NCBI GenBank assembly: GCA_900100325.1
Contig: LT629697.1
Location: 3,283,423 to 3,347,422, forward strand
Origin: Frankineae bacterium MT45
Lineage (GTDB): Bacteria > Actinomycetota > Actinomycetes > Mycobacteriales > Jatrophihabitantaceae
Direction of reading: 5' to 3'
DNA: 64,000 nucleotides
The notes under the pieces are model-generated. The model had not been told where the DNA came from and ran no database searches. It saw nothing but the letters and a program-made list of their open reading frames with translations. Below, one piece after another: positions 39,430-48,007 of the stretch (its first letter is position 1; every line of letters starts with the position of its first letter). A program made the position numbers and the translations under genes.

Positions 39430-40098
39430 TTACGTATTGTCCAGCTTCCGGGTGGTGATGACCTGGTCGATGATGCCGTAGTCCTTGGCCTGCGCGGCGG
39501 TGAAGATCTTGTCGCGCTCGACGTCGGCCCGGACGGTCTCGATCGACTGGCCGGTGTGTCGGGCCAGGATCTCCTCCATCAGATCACGCATGCGCAGGAT
39601 CTCCTTGGCCTGGATGTCCAGGTCGGAGATCTGCATGGCACCCTCGGTACCGCCTGAGGGCTGGTGAATCAGCACCCGCGACTGCGGCAGCGCGTACCGC
39701 TTCCCCTTGGTGCCGGCGGCCAGCAGGACGGCGGCGGCCGAGGCGGCCTGACCCATGCAGTACGTCTGCACCTCGGGGCGGATGTACTGCATCGTGTCGT
39801 AAATGGCCGTCAGCGCGGTGAAGGAACCGCCCGGCGAGTTGATGTAGATCTGGATGTCGCGGTCGGGGTCAGTGGACTCCAGCACGATGAGCTGGGCCAT
39901 GACGTCGTTGGCCACCACATCGTCGATCGGCGCACCGAGGAAGATGATGCGCTCCTCGAAGAGCTTGTTGTACGGGTTGGACTCCTTGACGCCGTAGTTC
40001 GTGCGCTCGACGAAGGACGGGAGCACGTAGCGGGCGGAGGCCTCGCGGGTGCTCATGCCGGTCGGAGTGAGGCCGAAAGGGCTGATGTAGTTCGACAT
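39430..40098 (-). CDS. clpP2: ATP-dependent Clp protease proteolytic subunit ClpP2
   Basis: This is a 222-aa serine protease subunit. The catalytic Ser is in [16 protein letters not shown], His in VLIHQPSGG, and Asp in ERDKIF. In actinobacteria ClpP1 and ClpP2 form a mixed two-ring barrel that is active only together; the adjacent clpP1 fits this. The ATG at 40098 lies just past the clpP1 stop. An ATG five codons upstream (40113) would overlap clpP1 and is the alternative. Confidence 0.95.
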   Translation of the reverse strand: MSNYISPFGLTPTGMSTREASARYVLPSFVERTNYGVKESNPYNKLFEERIIFLGAPIDDVVANDVMAQLIVLESTDPDRDIQIYINSPGGSFTALTAIYDTMQYIRPEVQTYCMGQAASAAAVLLAAGTKGKRYALPQSRVLIHQPSGGTEGAMQISDLDIQAKEILRMRDLMEEILARHTGQSIETVRADVERDKIFTAAQAKDYGIIDQVITTRKLDNT

Positions 40099-40099
40099 G

Positions 40100-40735
40100 T
40101 CAGACACTCTCATTCGCAGGGGCGATGCCGCCGGGAACCTCGCTGGCGCGCGTCACGATGTGGTCAACGAAACCGTAATCCAGCGCCTCCTTGGCGGTGA
40201 ACCAGCGGTCGCGGTCACCGTCGGCGGTGATCTTCTCCACCGTCTGTCCGGTGTGCAGGGCGGTGATCTCCGACATCTCGACCTTGGTCAGGTTCCACTG
40301 CTCGGCCTGGATGCGGATGTCCGAGGCGGTGCCGCCGAGGCCGGCCGAACCCTGGTGCATCAGGATGCGGGCGTGCGGGAGGGCGTAGCGCTTCCCCTTG
40401 GCTCCGGCCGAGAGGAGGAACTGCCCCATCGACGCGGCCAGCCCCATCGCCCAGGTGGCGACGTCACACGGGATGAGCTCCATGGTGTCGAAGATGGCCA
40501 TACCGGCCGTCACCGAGCCACCCGGCGAGTTGATGTAGAGGTTGATGTCGCGGGTGTCGTCCTCAGCTGAGAGGAGCAGCAGCTGCGCGCAGATCTGGTT
40601 CGCGATCGTGTCGTCCACCGGCTGGCCGAGGAAAATGATGCGCTCGCGGAGCAACCGGTCATAGACCGAGTCGTTGAGGTTCATACCGCCACCGGCGCTG
40701 CGGCGCATCTCGGGGATGGACTGGAAACTACTCAC
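40100..40735 (-). CDS. clpP1: ATP-dependent Clp protease proteolytic subunit ClpP1
   Basis: This is a 211-aa serine protease subunit with catalytic Ser in [12 protein letters not shown], His in [10 protein letters not shown] and Asp in DGDRDRWF. The start used is GTG at 40735 ([12 protein letters not shown]), which gives the short propeptide typical of actinobacterial ClpP1. The frame is open 53 codons further upstream, but that stretch looks non-coding. The promoter should lie in the 218-nt gap before tig, where a ClgR-like site and a terminator hairpin are visible. Confidence 0.93.
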   Translation of the reverse strand: MSSFQSIPEMRRSAGGGMNLNDSVYDRLLRERIIFLGQPVDDTIANQICAQLLLLSAEDDTRDINLYINSPGGSVTAGMAIFDTMELIPCDVATWAMGLAASMGQFLLSAGAKGKRYALPHARILMHQGSAGLGGTASDIRIQAEQWNLTKVEMSEITALHTGQTVEKITADGDRDRWFTAKEALDYGFVDHIVTRASEVPGGIAPANESV

Positions 40736-40835
40736 GGCGTCCGGACCTTCTTTCGCAGGAGAGAGCAGGAATTTCAATTTGGTGCTACCGACCCTAGTGG
40801 TCGACGGTCGCGCAGCGCCGTCCGACGCCACTTGT

Positions 40836-40850
40836 TTCGCTGTTGGCGGA
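40836..40850. promoter_or_regulatory. Possible ClgR-type site upstream of clpP1P2
   Basis: TTCGCTGTTGGCGGA resembles the ClgR operator pattern (CGC-Y-N4-GCG) known upstream of clpP1P2 in Corynebacterium and Streptomyces. It lies about 100 nt before the clpP1 start. The match is imperfect in the outer bases. Just beyond, at 40852-40878, a 9-nt unit CAGACCGAY is repeated about three times. Confidence 0.35.
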
Positions 40851-40879
40851 TCAGACCGACCAGACCGATCAGACGCAGA

Positions 40880-40926
40880 ACGGGCGGGTGCCACGGGGAA
40901 TCATCTCCCCCGCGGCTCCCGCCCGT
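40880..40926 (-). terminator. Terminator hairpin after tig
   Basis: Two 19-nt arms (40880-40898 and 40908-40926) pair with two mismatches around a 9-nt loop. The hairpin begins 28 nt beyond the tig stop on the minus strand. It is very GC-rich and without a T-run, as usual for this type of genome. It separates tig from clpP1P2. Confidence 0.7.
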
Positions 40927-40953
40927 AGGCTGCGGTCCGGTTGGCGGCCTGGA

Positions 40954-42312
40954 TCAGACCTCGTCGAGCTCCGCGTCGACGTCCTGGATCAGGTGGCCCG
41001 GGCTGAGCTGGGCCAGATCGACGGTGTTGCCCGAGGCGTCGGTGATGACGGCCTTCTCCAGCACGCTGGCCAGGGCCTTGTTGCGGCGCACGTCGGCGAC
41101 CAGCGCCGGGAGGTTGCCCCCTTCGATGACCTGGTTCGCGAACTCCTGCGGGGCCATCTCGTAACGAGCCGCCTGGCGGACCAGGTACTCGGTGAGCTCG
41201 GCGTCGCCCACGTTGAGCTGCTCGGCGTCGGCGATGGCGTCCAGCACGAACTGGGCCCGGACCGAACGCTCGGCGTTGGCCCGCAGCTCGTCGGTGAACT
41301 CTTCCTTGGTCTTGCCGGCGTCGGCCAGGTACTGCTCGAAGAGGGTGTCGTCGTGGTTGAGCGAGTGCACGATGTCGTGCTCGCGGTAGCCGACCTCACT
41401 GTCGACGACCGACTTCGGCAGGGCGACGTCGACGGAGTCGATGAGCTTCTCGAGGACCAGGTCACGGGCCTGGCTGCCCTGCTGCAGCGCCTTGACGCGC
41501 TCGACCCGGGTACGCACGTCTTCGCGGAGCTCCTCGACCGTGTCGAACTCGCTGGCCAGCTGGGCGAAGTCGTCGTCGAGGGCGGGGAGTTCCTTCTCCT
41601 TGACCGAGTTGAGGGTAGCCACCACCTCGGCGTCCTTGCCCGCCTCGTCGCCGGCCTGCAGCTTGGTCGTGAAGGTGACGGTGTCGCCGGCCGACTTGCC
41701 GGTGACGGCCTCGTCGAGTCCGTCGACCAGGTCGTTGGAACCCACCTGGTAGGAGATGTTGCTGGCGGTGCCGCCGTCGATCTCGACGCCCTCAACCGTG
41801 GCGTTCAGGTCGAGAGTGAGGTAATCGCCCTCGGCCGCGGCGCGCTCGACGTCCTTCAGCGTTCCGAAGCGGTCACGCAGCGAGTCGAGCTGCTCGTCGA
41901 TGTCGGCGTCGCTGACGGCGACGTCGTCGACGCTGACCTCGAGGCCGTCGAGGGCGGGGAGCACGATCTCGGGACGAATGTCGACCTCGGCCGTGAAGTT
42001 CAGCGTGACGCCGTCTTCGAGCTTGGTGACCTCGACCTCGGGCTGGCCGACGGCCTGCACGCTGTTCTCACGGACGGCCTCGACGTAGGCCTTGCCCAGG
42101 GCGTCGTTGACGACCTCTTCCAGGACGGCGGAGCGTCCGACGCGCTGGTCGATGACCCGCGCCGGGATCTTGCCCGGACGGAAGCCCGGAACCTTGACCT
42201 GAGCCCCGATCTTCTTGTAGGCGGCGTCGAAGCTTGGCTTGAGTTCGTCGAATGGAACCTCGACTGCCAGCCGGACGCGAGTGGGGTCCAGGGTTTCGAC
42301 GGTGCTCTTCAC
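40954..42312 (-). CDS. tig: Trigger factor, ribosome-associated chaperone
   Basis: This is a 452-aa chaperone that binds nascent chains at the ribosome exit. The ribosome-binding tail signature is GFRPGKIPARVIDQRVG near residue 45. A PPIase domain follows (AAEGDYLTLDLNATVEG to about residue 250), then the long helical C-terminal arms with an acidic end. It precedes clpP1P2-clpX on the same strand, the classic tig-clp order, but a terminator divides them. Confidence 0.96.
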   Translation of the reverse strand: MKSTVETLDPTRVRLAVEVPFDELKPSFDAAYKKIGAQVKVPGFRPGKIPARVIDQRVGRSAVLEEVVNDALGKAYVEAVRENSVQAVGQPEVEVTKLEDGVTLNFTAEVDIRPEIVLPALDGLEVSVDDVAVSDADIDEQLDSLRDRFGTLKDVERAAAEGDYLTLDLNATVEGVEIDGGTASNISYQVGSNDLVDGLDEAVTGKSAGDTVTFTTKLQAGDEAGKDAEVVATLNSVKEKELPALDDDFAQLASEFDTVEELREDVRTRVERVKALQQGSQARDLVLEKLIDSVDVALPKSVVDSEVGYREHDIVHSLNHDDTLFEQYLADAGKTKEEFTDELRANAERSVRAQFVLDAIADAEQLNVGDAELTEYLVRQAARYEMAPQEFANQVIEGGNLPALVADVRRNKALASVLEKAVITDASGNTVDLAQLSPGHLIQDVDAELDEV

Positions 42313-42377
42313 TATGGGGATCGCTCCTTGGCGTTCATTGACGTGTCGGTGTTGGAGAGGAATGGCGAACTACTGCG

Positions 42378-42451
42378 TCGGGGTGACAGGATTTGAACCT
42401 GCGACTTCTCGCTCCCAAAGCGAACGCGCTACCAAGCTGCGCCACACCCCG
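42378..42451 (-). tRNA. tRNA-Pro (anticodon UGG)
   Basis: Read on the minus strand, a 7-bp acceptor stem CGGGGTG/CACCCCG with discriminator A is followed by D arm GCGC...GCGC. The anticodon arm loop is TTTGGGA (anticodon TGG), and the T arm has TTCAAAT. No CCA is encoded; the next bases are CGC. It lies 65 nt upstream of tig. Short ORFs over it are spurious. Confidence 0.95.
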
Positions 42452-42614
42452 GGCGTGGACAAATGTTGAGTGTACTTCCACCGCGGAGGGCGTTTCGACC
42501 ATCCAGCGGGGGTGCTGGCGGTTGAGGTTGGCCGCCGCCAGGCCCGGGGTGGCGCGAGAGTGCTCGCCGACAAGGTAATCTGTTCGACGCATGCGGGCGA
42601 ATTCGCGCCCGTAC

Positions 42615-42688
42615 GCGGGCGTAGCTCAATGGTAGAGTCTCAGTCTTCCAAACTGATTGTGCGGGTTCGATTCCCGTCGCCCGCTCCA
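42615..42688 (+). tRNA. tRNA-Gly (anticodon UCC), CCA encoded
   Basis: Acceptor GCGGGCG/CGCCCGC, D arm GCTC...GAGT, anticodon loop CTTCCAA (anticodon TCC), T loop TTCGATT, discriminator T and an encoded CCA at 42686-42688. The 3' half lies antisense to the last codons of the SDR gene at 42640-43488, so the two transcripts collide. Confidence 0.96.
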
Positions 42689-43488
42689 GCTCTTTGGGCC
42701 GGTGGCTCGCTGCCACGCTCCTCCATGATCGAGTTCCCGCCGTCGACCACGATCACCTGGCCGGTGAGATACGACGCACCCTCGCTCGCGAGATACGCCG
42801 CGAGGCTCGCCACCTCCTCCGGCCGGCCCGGACGCCCGACCGGGGTGGCCAGGCCCATCCGGTTCTCGTGCTCGGTCGCGGAGGCGGTGGCGATCCAACC
42901 GGGCGCGATCGCGTTCACGGTGATGCCACGTCCGGCAACCTCCAGCGCCACCGAGCGGGTGAGACCGACCGCGGCGGCCTTGGCGGCGTGGTAGGCCACG
43001 TCGCCGCGGAAGGCGAGAATTGGACCGGAGACCGAAGCGATATTGACGATTCGGCCGTAGCCGGCGTCGAGCATCGCCGGAAGGGCTGCACGGATCATGA
43101 AGAACATCGTGTCGAGGTTGCGGGACAGCGATGTGTGCCACTGCTCGTCGCTCACTTCCAGGGCGCCGCCGCTCTCGGCGGGCCTGGAGACCGACGTCAT
43201 GCCTGCGTTGTTGACGAGGATGTCGAGACGGCCGTAGCTCTCGACGGCCAGACGCACCAATTCCTGCGCCGAGGCGGTGTCGGTCAGGTCGGCCACGAAG
43301 GGTTGGACGGTCGCACCTCCGCCTCGCAACTCGGTTGCCCGCTCGTCGATGCGGTCTGTGGTCGAGGTGATGACGAGCCGGGCGCCCCGCTGCGCCAGCA
43401 GGCGCGCCGTGGCGAAGCCGATCCCATCCGCGCTGCCGGCACCGGTGACCAGCGCGACCGACCCCGACTCCACCGACCCCGACTTCAC
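42640..43488 (-). CDS. SDR family oxidoreductase, C-terminus overlapping a tRNA gene
   Basis: This is a 282-aa short-chain dehydrogenase with TGAGSADGIG (cofactor loop), NNAG, the catalytic Ser in IVNIASVSG and YHAAK for Tyr/Lys. The end of the fold, GQVIVVDGGNSIMEE, is reached normally. After it the frame continues through about 24 residues, of which the last 15 (from GDGNRTRT) are antisense to tRNA-Gly. This suggests the native stop was lost or replaced. The start overlaps the aminotransferase stop by 4 nt, so the two act in one pathway, perhaps oxidising an amino-alcohol or keto product. The substrate is unknown. Confidence 0.85.
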   Translation of the reverse strand: MKSGSVESGSVALVTGAGSADGIGFATARLLAQRGARLVITSTTDRIDERATELRGGGATVQPFVADLTDTASAQELVRLAVESYGRLDILVNNAGMTSVSRPAESGGALEVSDEQWHTSLSRNLDTMFFMIRAALPAMLDAGYGRIVNIASVSGPILAFRGDVAYHAAKAAAVGLTRSVALEVAGRGITVNAIAPGWIATASATEHENRMGLATPVGRPGRPEEVASLAAYLASEGASYLTGQVIVVDGGNSIMEERGSEPPAQRAGAGDGNRTRTISLED

Positions 43489-44837
43489 CCGAGGAGGTCC
43501 ACGGTCGCGGCTCGCGTCAGCTCAAGGTGCAGCGCCACATCCTCAGCCGTCGTCTCCGGGCACATCAACGCCATGTTGTGAAACGGCGTCAGGAGCACGC
43601 CGCGGTTCGCCAGATAGAGGTGGAAGTAGTCGTCGAGCTCCGAGTCCAGTGCACGGCGTGATTCGGTGCCGTTCTGCGGTGGCGTCGGCGTGAACCGGTA
43701 CTCAGCCCGCGCGCCGAGCTGGCTGATCGACCAGGGCGCGCCTGTCTCGGTGAAGATGCTCCGGACGCCGTCTGCGTAGGTGGTCGCCAGCGCCGTCATC
43801 TGATCGAAGGCTTTATCGGTGAGCACGTGTTCCAACGTTGCCCGCACCGCCGCCACCGACAGGGCATTCCCCGCCATCGTTCCGCCGACGCCACCCATGT
43901 CGACGAGGTCCAGGTCGGTCCGGCTGAGCACGCGCTCGGCGAATTCGTCGGTCATGCCGTAGGCACCGGCCGGGATGCCGCCGCCGATCGCCTTGCCGAT
44001 CACCACGAGATCAGGCTCCAGCCCCCAGGCGCGCGTGCAGCCGCCTGGCCCGGCGGAGAAGGTGTGCGTCTCGTCGTTGATCAACAGCGATCCGTGGCGG
44101 CGGGTCAGCTCGCGGACTCCGTCGAGGTAGCCGGGTTCGGGCAAAACGATCCCGATGTTGGTGAGCGCCGGCTCCATCAGCACCGCGGCGACATCGCCAT
44201 GTTCCAGCTCGCGCTCCAGGCCGGCCAGATCGTTGAACTCCGCCACCCGGCTGGTCATGGTGACGTCGCAGGGTGCGCCGACGTTGCCTTCGCGGCTGGC
44301 GCCTGCGCCGTCGGGGCCGACCACGATCAGCGACTCGTCGACGCTGCCGTGATAGCAGTAGCTGTTGACCAGGATCTTCGGCCGGCCGGTGACGGCGCGA
44401 GCAATCCGGATCGACCAGCGGTTGGCGTCGGTGGCGGTGAGCGACAGGCTCCAGCGCGTTGGGCCGAAGCGGCGGCTGAGTTCCTGGCCGACCCACTCGG
44501 CGTCCTCGGTCGGCATCATCGCGGTCGCCCCACCGAGCTCCCCGAAGCGCCGGTTGACCGCCTCCACGGTCGCAGCGGGTGAGTGCCCGGCCATCGCTGC
44601 GGTGTCGCCCAGGGCGAAGTCGGAGTAGCTGACTCCGTCGATGTCGGTGACGGTTGAGCCACGCGCGCTCTGCAGGTAGAGCGGGAAGGCACCGGCCCGC
44701 ATGTTCATCCACGTCATAGGCACGCCGCCGAAGAGGTGCTCGGCGGCCGCGTAGGCCTGCCGGGAGCGGGGGTGCAGCGCGATGAATTCATTGCGCTCTC
44801 GGATGAGTAGCGCTGCCAGCCGGTCCCTGTCGATCAC
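43485..44837 (-). CDS. Class III (PLP) aminotransferase, GSA-aminomutase-like
   Basis: This is a 450-aa PLP enzyme of the omega/beta-aminotransferase group. The PLP Asp is in LLINDETHTF and the Schiff-base Lys is in LVVIGKAIGGGIPAGAYG. The N-terminal YSDFALGDTAAMAGHSP segment resembles glutamate-1-semialdehyde aminomutase and beta-amino-acid transaminases. The missing hem genes around it argue against heme synthesis. It shares an operon with the SDR (4-nt overlap) and lies 116 nt downstream of the LuxR regulator gene. The substrate is unknown; a beta-amino acid or amino ketone is plausible. Confidence 0.85.
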   Translation of the reverse strand: MIDRDRLAALLIRERNEFIALHPRSRQAYAAAEHLFGGVPMTWMNMRAGAFPLYLQSARGSTVTDIDGVSYSDFALGDTAAMAGHSPAATVEAVNRRFGELGGATAMMPTEDAEWVGQELSRRFGPTRWSLSLTATDANRWSIRIARAVTGRPKILVNSYCYHGSVDESLIVVGPDGAGASREGNVGAPCDVTMTSRVAEFNDLAGLERELEHGDVAAVLMEPALTNIGIVLPEPGYLDGVRELTRRHGSLLINDETHTFSAGPGGCTRAWGLEPDLVVIGKAIGGGIPAGAYGMTDEFAERVLSRTDLDLVDMGGVGGTMAGNALSVAAVRATLEHVLTDKAFDQMTALATTYADGVRSIFTETGAPWSISQLGARAEYRFTPTPPQNGTESRRALDSELDDYFHLYLANRGVLLTPFHNMALMCPETTAEDVALHLELTRAATVDLLG

Positions 44838-44913
44838 TGCCTCGGTCCTCTCGATCGTGCTACGCGTCGAGTATGACGAGGGCAGCTAGAGCCGCCGCCG
44901 CGGGGCACAGCAG

Positions 44914-44933
44914 ATCGGAGCCGGGCTCCCGAT
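44914..44933 (-). terminator. Weak hairpin between the LuxR regulator and aminotransferase genes
   Basis: An 8-bp stem with one bulge (ATCGGAGC with GCTCC-C-GAT) around a 3-nt loop lies 20 nt downstream of the regulator stop. There is no T-tract. It may end the regulator transcript. Confidence 0.35.
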
Positions 44934-44953
44934 GTGCACCCCGCGCCACGAGT

Positions 44954-47900
44954 TCAGCCGATGCCCTCCCGACGCGAGATGGCTCCGGCCTCCGTCCGGC
45001 TGCTGGCCCCGAGCTTGGCCAGAATGTTGGAGACGTGCACGCTCACCGTCTTCTCGCTGATGTAGAGCTCCTTCGCGATCTGACGGTTGGTGCGTCCCTG
45101 CTCCAGGAAGGCGAGCACCTCCCGCTCGCGGCCGGTGAGGCTCTGCGCTCCGCTGGCGGTCGGCGCCGCCTCGACCCGCCGGCTCGTACCGAGTGCCCTT
45201 AGTTCGGCCAACAGCGGTGCCGCCCCCAGTTCACGGGCCGTGTCACGCGCGGCGGCAGCCAGTTCGGAGGCCTCCGCGCTCCGGCCCGCAGCTCGCAGCA
45301 CCGTGGCCAGCCTCGTCTGGGAGCGGGCGACCTCATACCGGTCGCCGTAGCTGAACGCCTCGATCGACAGCTCCCACGCCGCGACCTGCTCCTCCAGCGT
45401 CGGTGCCTCAAGGCCGGCCAGCCAGCGCAGTCGCAGCCACTCCGCCTCGACCCGCCGGGCCCAGGCGTGGCTCTCCGCCCCCAGTTTCCGTTCGGGTCGC
45501 TGCTGATCGGCGAGCACGGCCCGGACCGCCGTGACGTACTCCGACCCGCGTTCGACGATCTCCGGGCGTCCGGACTGCGGCAGGTCGGAGACCATGCTGG
45601 AGAGCGTCGCGAGAGCGATCGCTGAGATTCTGACCTGAGACGGGATGAGCGCCGTCTGCCAGAGCCCGGTGAGTTCCAGGATCAACCAGTCGAGATGTTC
45701 GAGCGCGCGCTGGGGTTGACCGGCGCAGACGAAGAGATCGGCGGCCGGAACCGTCTGCACGGCGACCATCGTCTCGCGAAGACTCCACGAGCGCAGCGCC
45801 GGAAGGAGTTCCAGGCTCGTCACCTCGCCGCGACCGGCGGCCACTGCGAGGCCGGCCGCCTTGATCATCGCCTCGGCCAGCGGCGAGGGTGACTCACCCA
45901 CCACCGACGCGTGGGCGGCGCTGCGATCCCAATCGCCCAACTGGTAGCGGGTCAGCACCGACATGACGCGACTCTCGATCGCATAGGAGGACCAGGGCCG
46001 GCCTGCCTCCTGGGCCCGGGCCGCGTTCGCCTCATAGGCCTCGACCGCCTTCTCCAATTCGCCCAACTCGAAGTACAGGCCACCCAGGCTGTAGGAGCTA
46101 CGCAGCTCGGCGGTGAGGTTCCCGCGCTCGCGGGCTTCGGCGCGGACGGCCAGCAGGCTCTCGGCTGCACTGACCGGGTCACCCGTGCGCTGATCGAGCA
46201 CCGCGAGCGTGGTGCTCGCCTCAGCCACGGCCTCCGGATCGGCGACCCGCGTGCCGAGCATCAGGGCCTCCTGCCCCCAGCGGGCGGCGTCCGCGTAGCG
46301 CCCGAGCATCAGCAGGCAGCGCGCATGCACCACGGCGATTCGAGCCCGCAGTGCGGTCGGCGGATCGATCGGGACCAGCCGTAGCGCCTCGTCGGTCGAC
46401 TCGAGCGCGTCGGTCTCGGAGTCGACCGGCATGCCGTACCGGGCCCGGCCGAGTAGCAACTCGGCGCGCAGCTGAGGTGGGGCGTCGGCCGGGAGGTCGG
46501 CCACCGCCTGCTTGCCCAGGGCGACGGCGCGGAAAACGTGACCGGCGACCGACGCCGCGTTGGCGGCCTTCGCCGCCACGGTGCTGGCCGGGTACTCGAT
46601 CTCCGCTGGCGCATGTGCCGCAAGTTCAAGGGCATTCTCGTAGTAGCGCATCGCGTCCTCGGCGGCGGCGACGGTCATCGCCTCGTCGCCGGCGCGCACA
46701 CTGGCCGCGAAGGCCATCGGCAGGTCGTGTGACTCGTGAGCGTGGCGGGAGAGTTCGGCGGCACTGCCGGTCGCGGTTCGGGTGAGGGCCGCCGCGTAGC
46801 TCGCGTGCAGACGTACCCGCTCACCGGGCAGCAGATCGGCGTAGACGGCCTCGGCCAGCAGCGCATGCCGGAAGCCGTACCCCTCACTCCCTCGTGGTTC
46901 GAGGAGGTGGGCGTCGACCGCCTCGCGGAGGGCGGCCTCAAGCGCGTCCGGCGGCAGTTCGACAACGGCGGCCAGCAGTTCGTGGCGCACCCGCCGCCCG
47001 GCCACCGCCGCGGCCCGAACCGCCAGTCGGGCCTCGGCCGAGAGGCGGTCCAGGCGCACCAGCAGCAGGTCGGCGAGTTCGGCCGGGACGGTCGAGGCGC
47101 GGTCATCGTCGGCGGCGGCGGCTAGGAGTTGCTCAGCGAAGAAGGCGTTCCCGCCGGAGCGCTGGATGATGCGCTCGATCGTCTGCTCGGGGAGCGGGAC
47201 CGGGCGCACGTCGCTGATGAGTGCGCGGATCTCTTCGGCGGTCAGCGGGGGCAGTTGGAGGCGGGTCACTCCCGGCAGTCGGGCCCACTCGGCGGCGACG
47301 GCGCGCAGCGGATGGCGGCGGTGCAGGTCTTCGCTGCGGTAACTGACGACGATCGCGATGTTTCGCTCGCCACGGAGCCGGGCGAAGAGGAAGCCGAGGA
47401 GATCGCGGGTGGCCTGATCGGCCCAGTGCACGTCCTCGACGATGAGCAGTACCGGCTGGGTCGCCGAGACTGCCTCCAGCGCGCCGAGCACGGCGTCGAA
47501 GAGCGGGCCGCGTTCGACCCGATCGTCGAAGGCTGCGGTCTGCTGGACCAGGCGTCGGTGCGCCGGCAGCAGGCGCGCCAGCGGCGCGAATTCGGCGACA
47601 AGCGACTCGACTAGCTCCGGACGGTCACGCTCCAACGCGCCGAAGGCCTCGCTGATGGGCAGGTAGGGAAGGCCGGCATCGCCGAAGTCGATACAGTGCC
47701 CGACCATCCGCAGCCAGCCGCGGTCCGACGCCTGAGCCGATGCTTCGATGAGCAGGCGAGTCTTACCTACGCCGGCATCGCCGACGACCAGCATGGCCCG
47801 CGCGCTCTCGCCGACCGCCTCTTCGAGAACGGCCTGCATGGTGGCGAGTTCGTCACTTCGTCCGACGATCGGGGTGAGCGGTCGGGCCATGCCTGCAATC

Positions 47901-48007
47901 GTGCCGTCTACCTCTGACAATGTGAACTGGATTTCAGTGAACTGGACTTCAGTGAACTGGATTTCCGGAGCCGCGCCGGTTGGGTGCAGCTCCGTAACCG
48001 ACCCCAT
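44954..48007 (-). CDS. Large ATP-binding LuxR family transcriptional regulator
   Basis: This is a protein of about 1017 aa of the LAL type. An N-terminal AAA-like ATPase has Walker A VVGDAGVGKTRLL and Walker B LLIVEDVHWAD. A long helical-repeat middle and a C-terminal LuxR helix-turn-helix (LTGREREVLAFLEQGRTNRQIAKELYISEKTVSVHV) follow. The start is uncertain. ATG 48007 overlaps the stop of a 59-aa ORF as TGATG, which supports coupling and places a 15-nt triple repeat inside the gene. ATG 47890 (MARPLTPIVGR) is a common family start and would put the repeat in the leader. It may control the aminotransferase/SDR pair downstream. Confidence 0.88.
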   Translation of the reverse strand: MGSVTELHPTGAAPEIQFTEVQFTEIQFTLSEVDGTIAGMARPLTPIVGRSDELATMQAVLEEAVGESARAMLVVGDAGVGKTRLLIEASAQASDRGWLRMVGHCIDFGDAGLPYLPISEAFGALERDRPELVESLVAEFAPLARLLPAHRRLVQQTAAFDDRVERGPLFDAVLGALEAVSATQPVLLIVEDVHWADQATRDLLGFLFARLRGERNIAIVVSYRSEDLHRRHPLRAVAAEWARLPGVTRLQLPPLTAEEIRALISDVRPVPLPEQTIERIIQRSGGNAFFAEQLLAAAADDDRASTVPAELADLLLVRLDRLSAEARLAVRAAAVAGRRVRHELLAAVVELPPDALEAALREAVDAHLLEPRGSEGYGFRHALLAEAVYADLLPGERVRLHASYAAALTRTATGSAAELSRHAHESHDLPMAFAASVRAGDEAMTVAAAEDAMRYYENALELAAHAPAEIEYPASTVAAKAANAASVAGHVFRAVALGKQAVADLPADAPPQLRAELLLGRARYGMPVDSETDALESTDEALRLVPIDPPTALRARIAVVHARCLLMLGRYADAARWGQEALMLGTRVADPEAVAEASTTLAVLDQRTGDPVSAAESLLAVRAEARERGNLTAELRSSYSLGGLYFELGELEKAVEAYEANAARAQEAGRPWSSYAIESRVMSVLTRYQLGDWDRSAAHASVVGESPSPLAEAMIKAAGLAVAAGRGEVTSLELLPALRSWSLRETMVAVQTVPAADLFVCAGQPQRALEHLDWLILELTGLWQTALIPSQVRISAIALATLSSMVSDLPQSGRPEIVERGSEYVTAVRAVLADQQRPERKLGAESHAWARRVEAEWLRLRWLAGLEAPTLEEQVAAWELSIEAFSYGDRYEVARSQTRLATVLRAAGRSAEASELAAAARDTARELGAAPLLAELRALGTSRRVEAAPTASGAQSLTGREREVLAFLEQGRTNRQIAKELYISEKTVSVHVSNILAKLGASSRTEAGAISRREGIG
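47922..47966. repeat. Three tandem 15-nt units in the LuxR gene N-terminus or leader
   Basis: The 15-nt unit GTGAACTGGATTTCA is repeated three times with one change in copy two and one at the end of copy three. In the minus-strand reading it encodes EIQFT, EVQFT, EIQFT in a row. If the regulator starts at 47890 instead, it is a triple leader element, perhaps an operator array. Confidence 0.85.

Noticed and set aside
42370-42573. Short ORFs crossing the tRNA-Pro gene
   Set aside because: They are the usual GAxxSRRFKSCHP-type translation of a tRNA and not proteins.
47922-47966. CRISPR or phage attachment repeat
   Set aside because: Three back-to-back 15-nt units without spacers and no integrase nearby.
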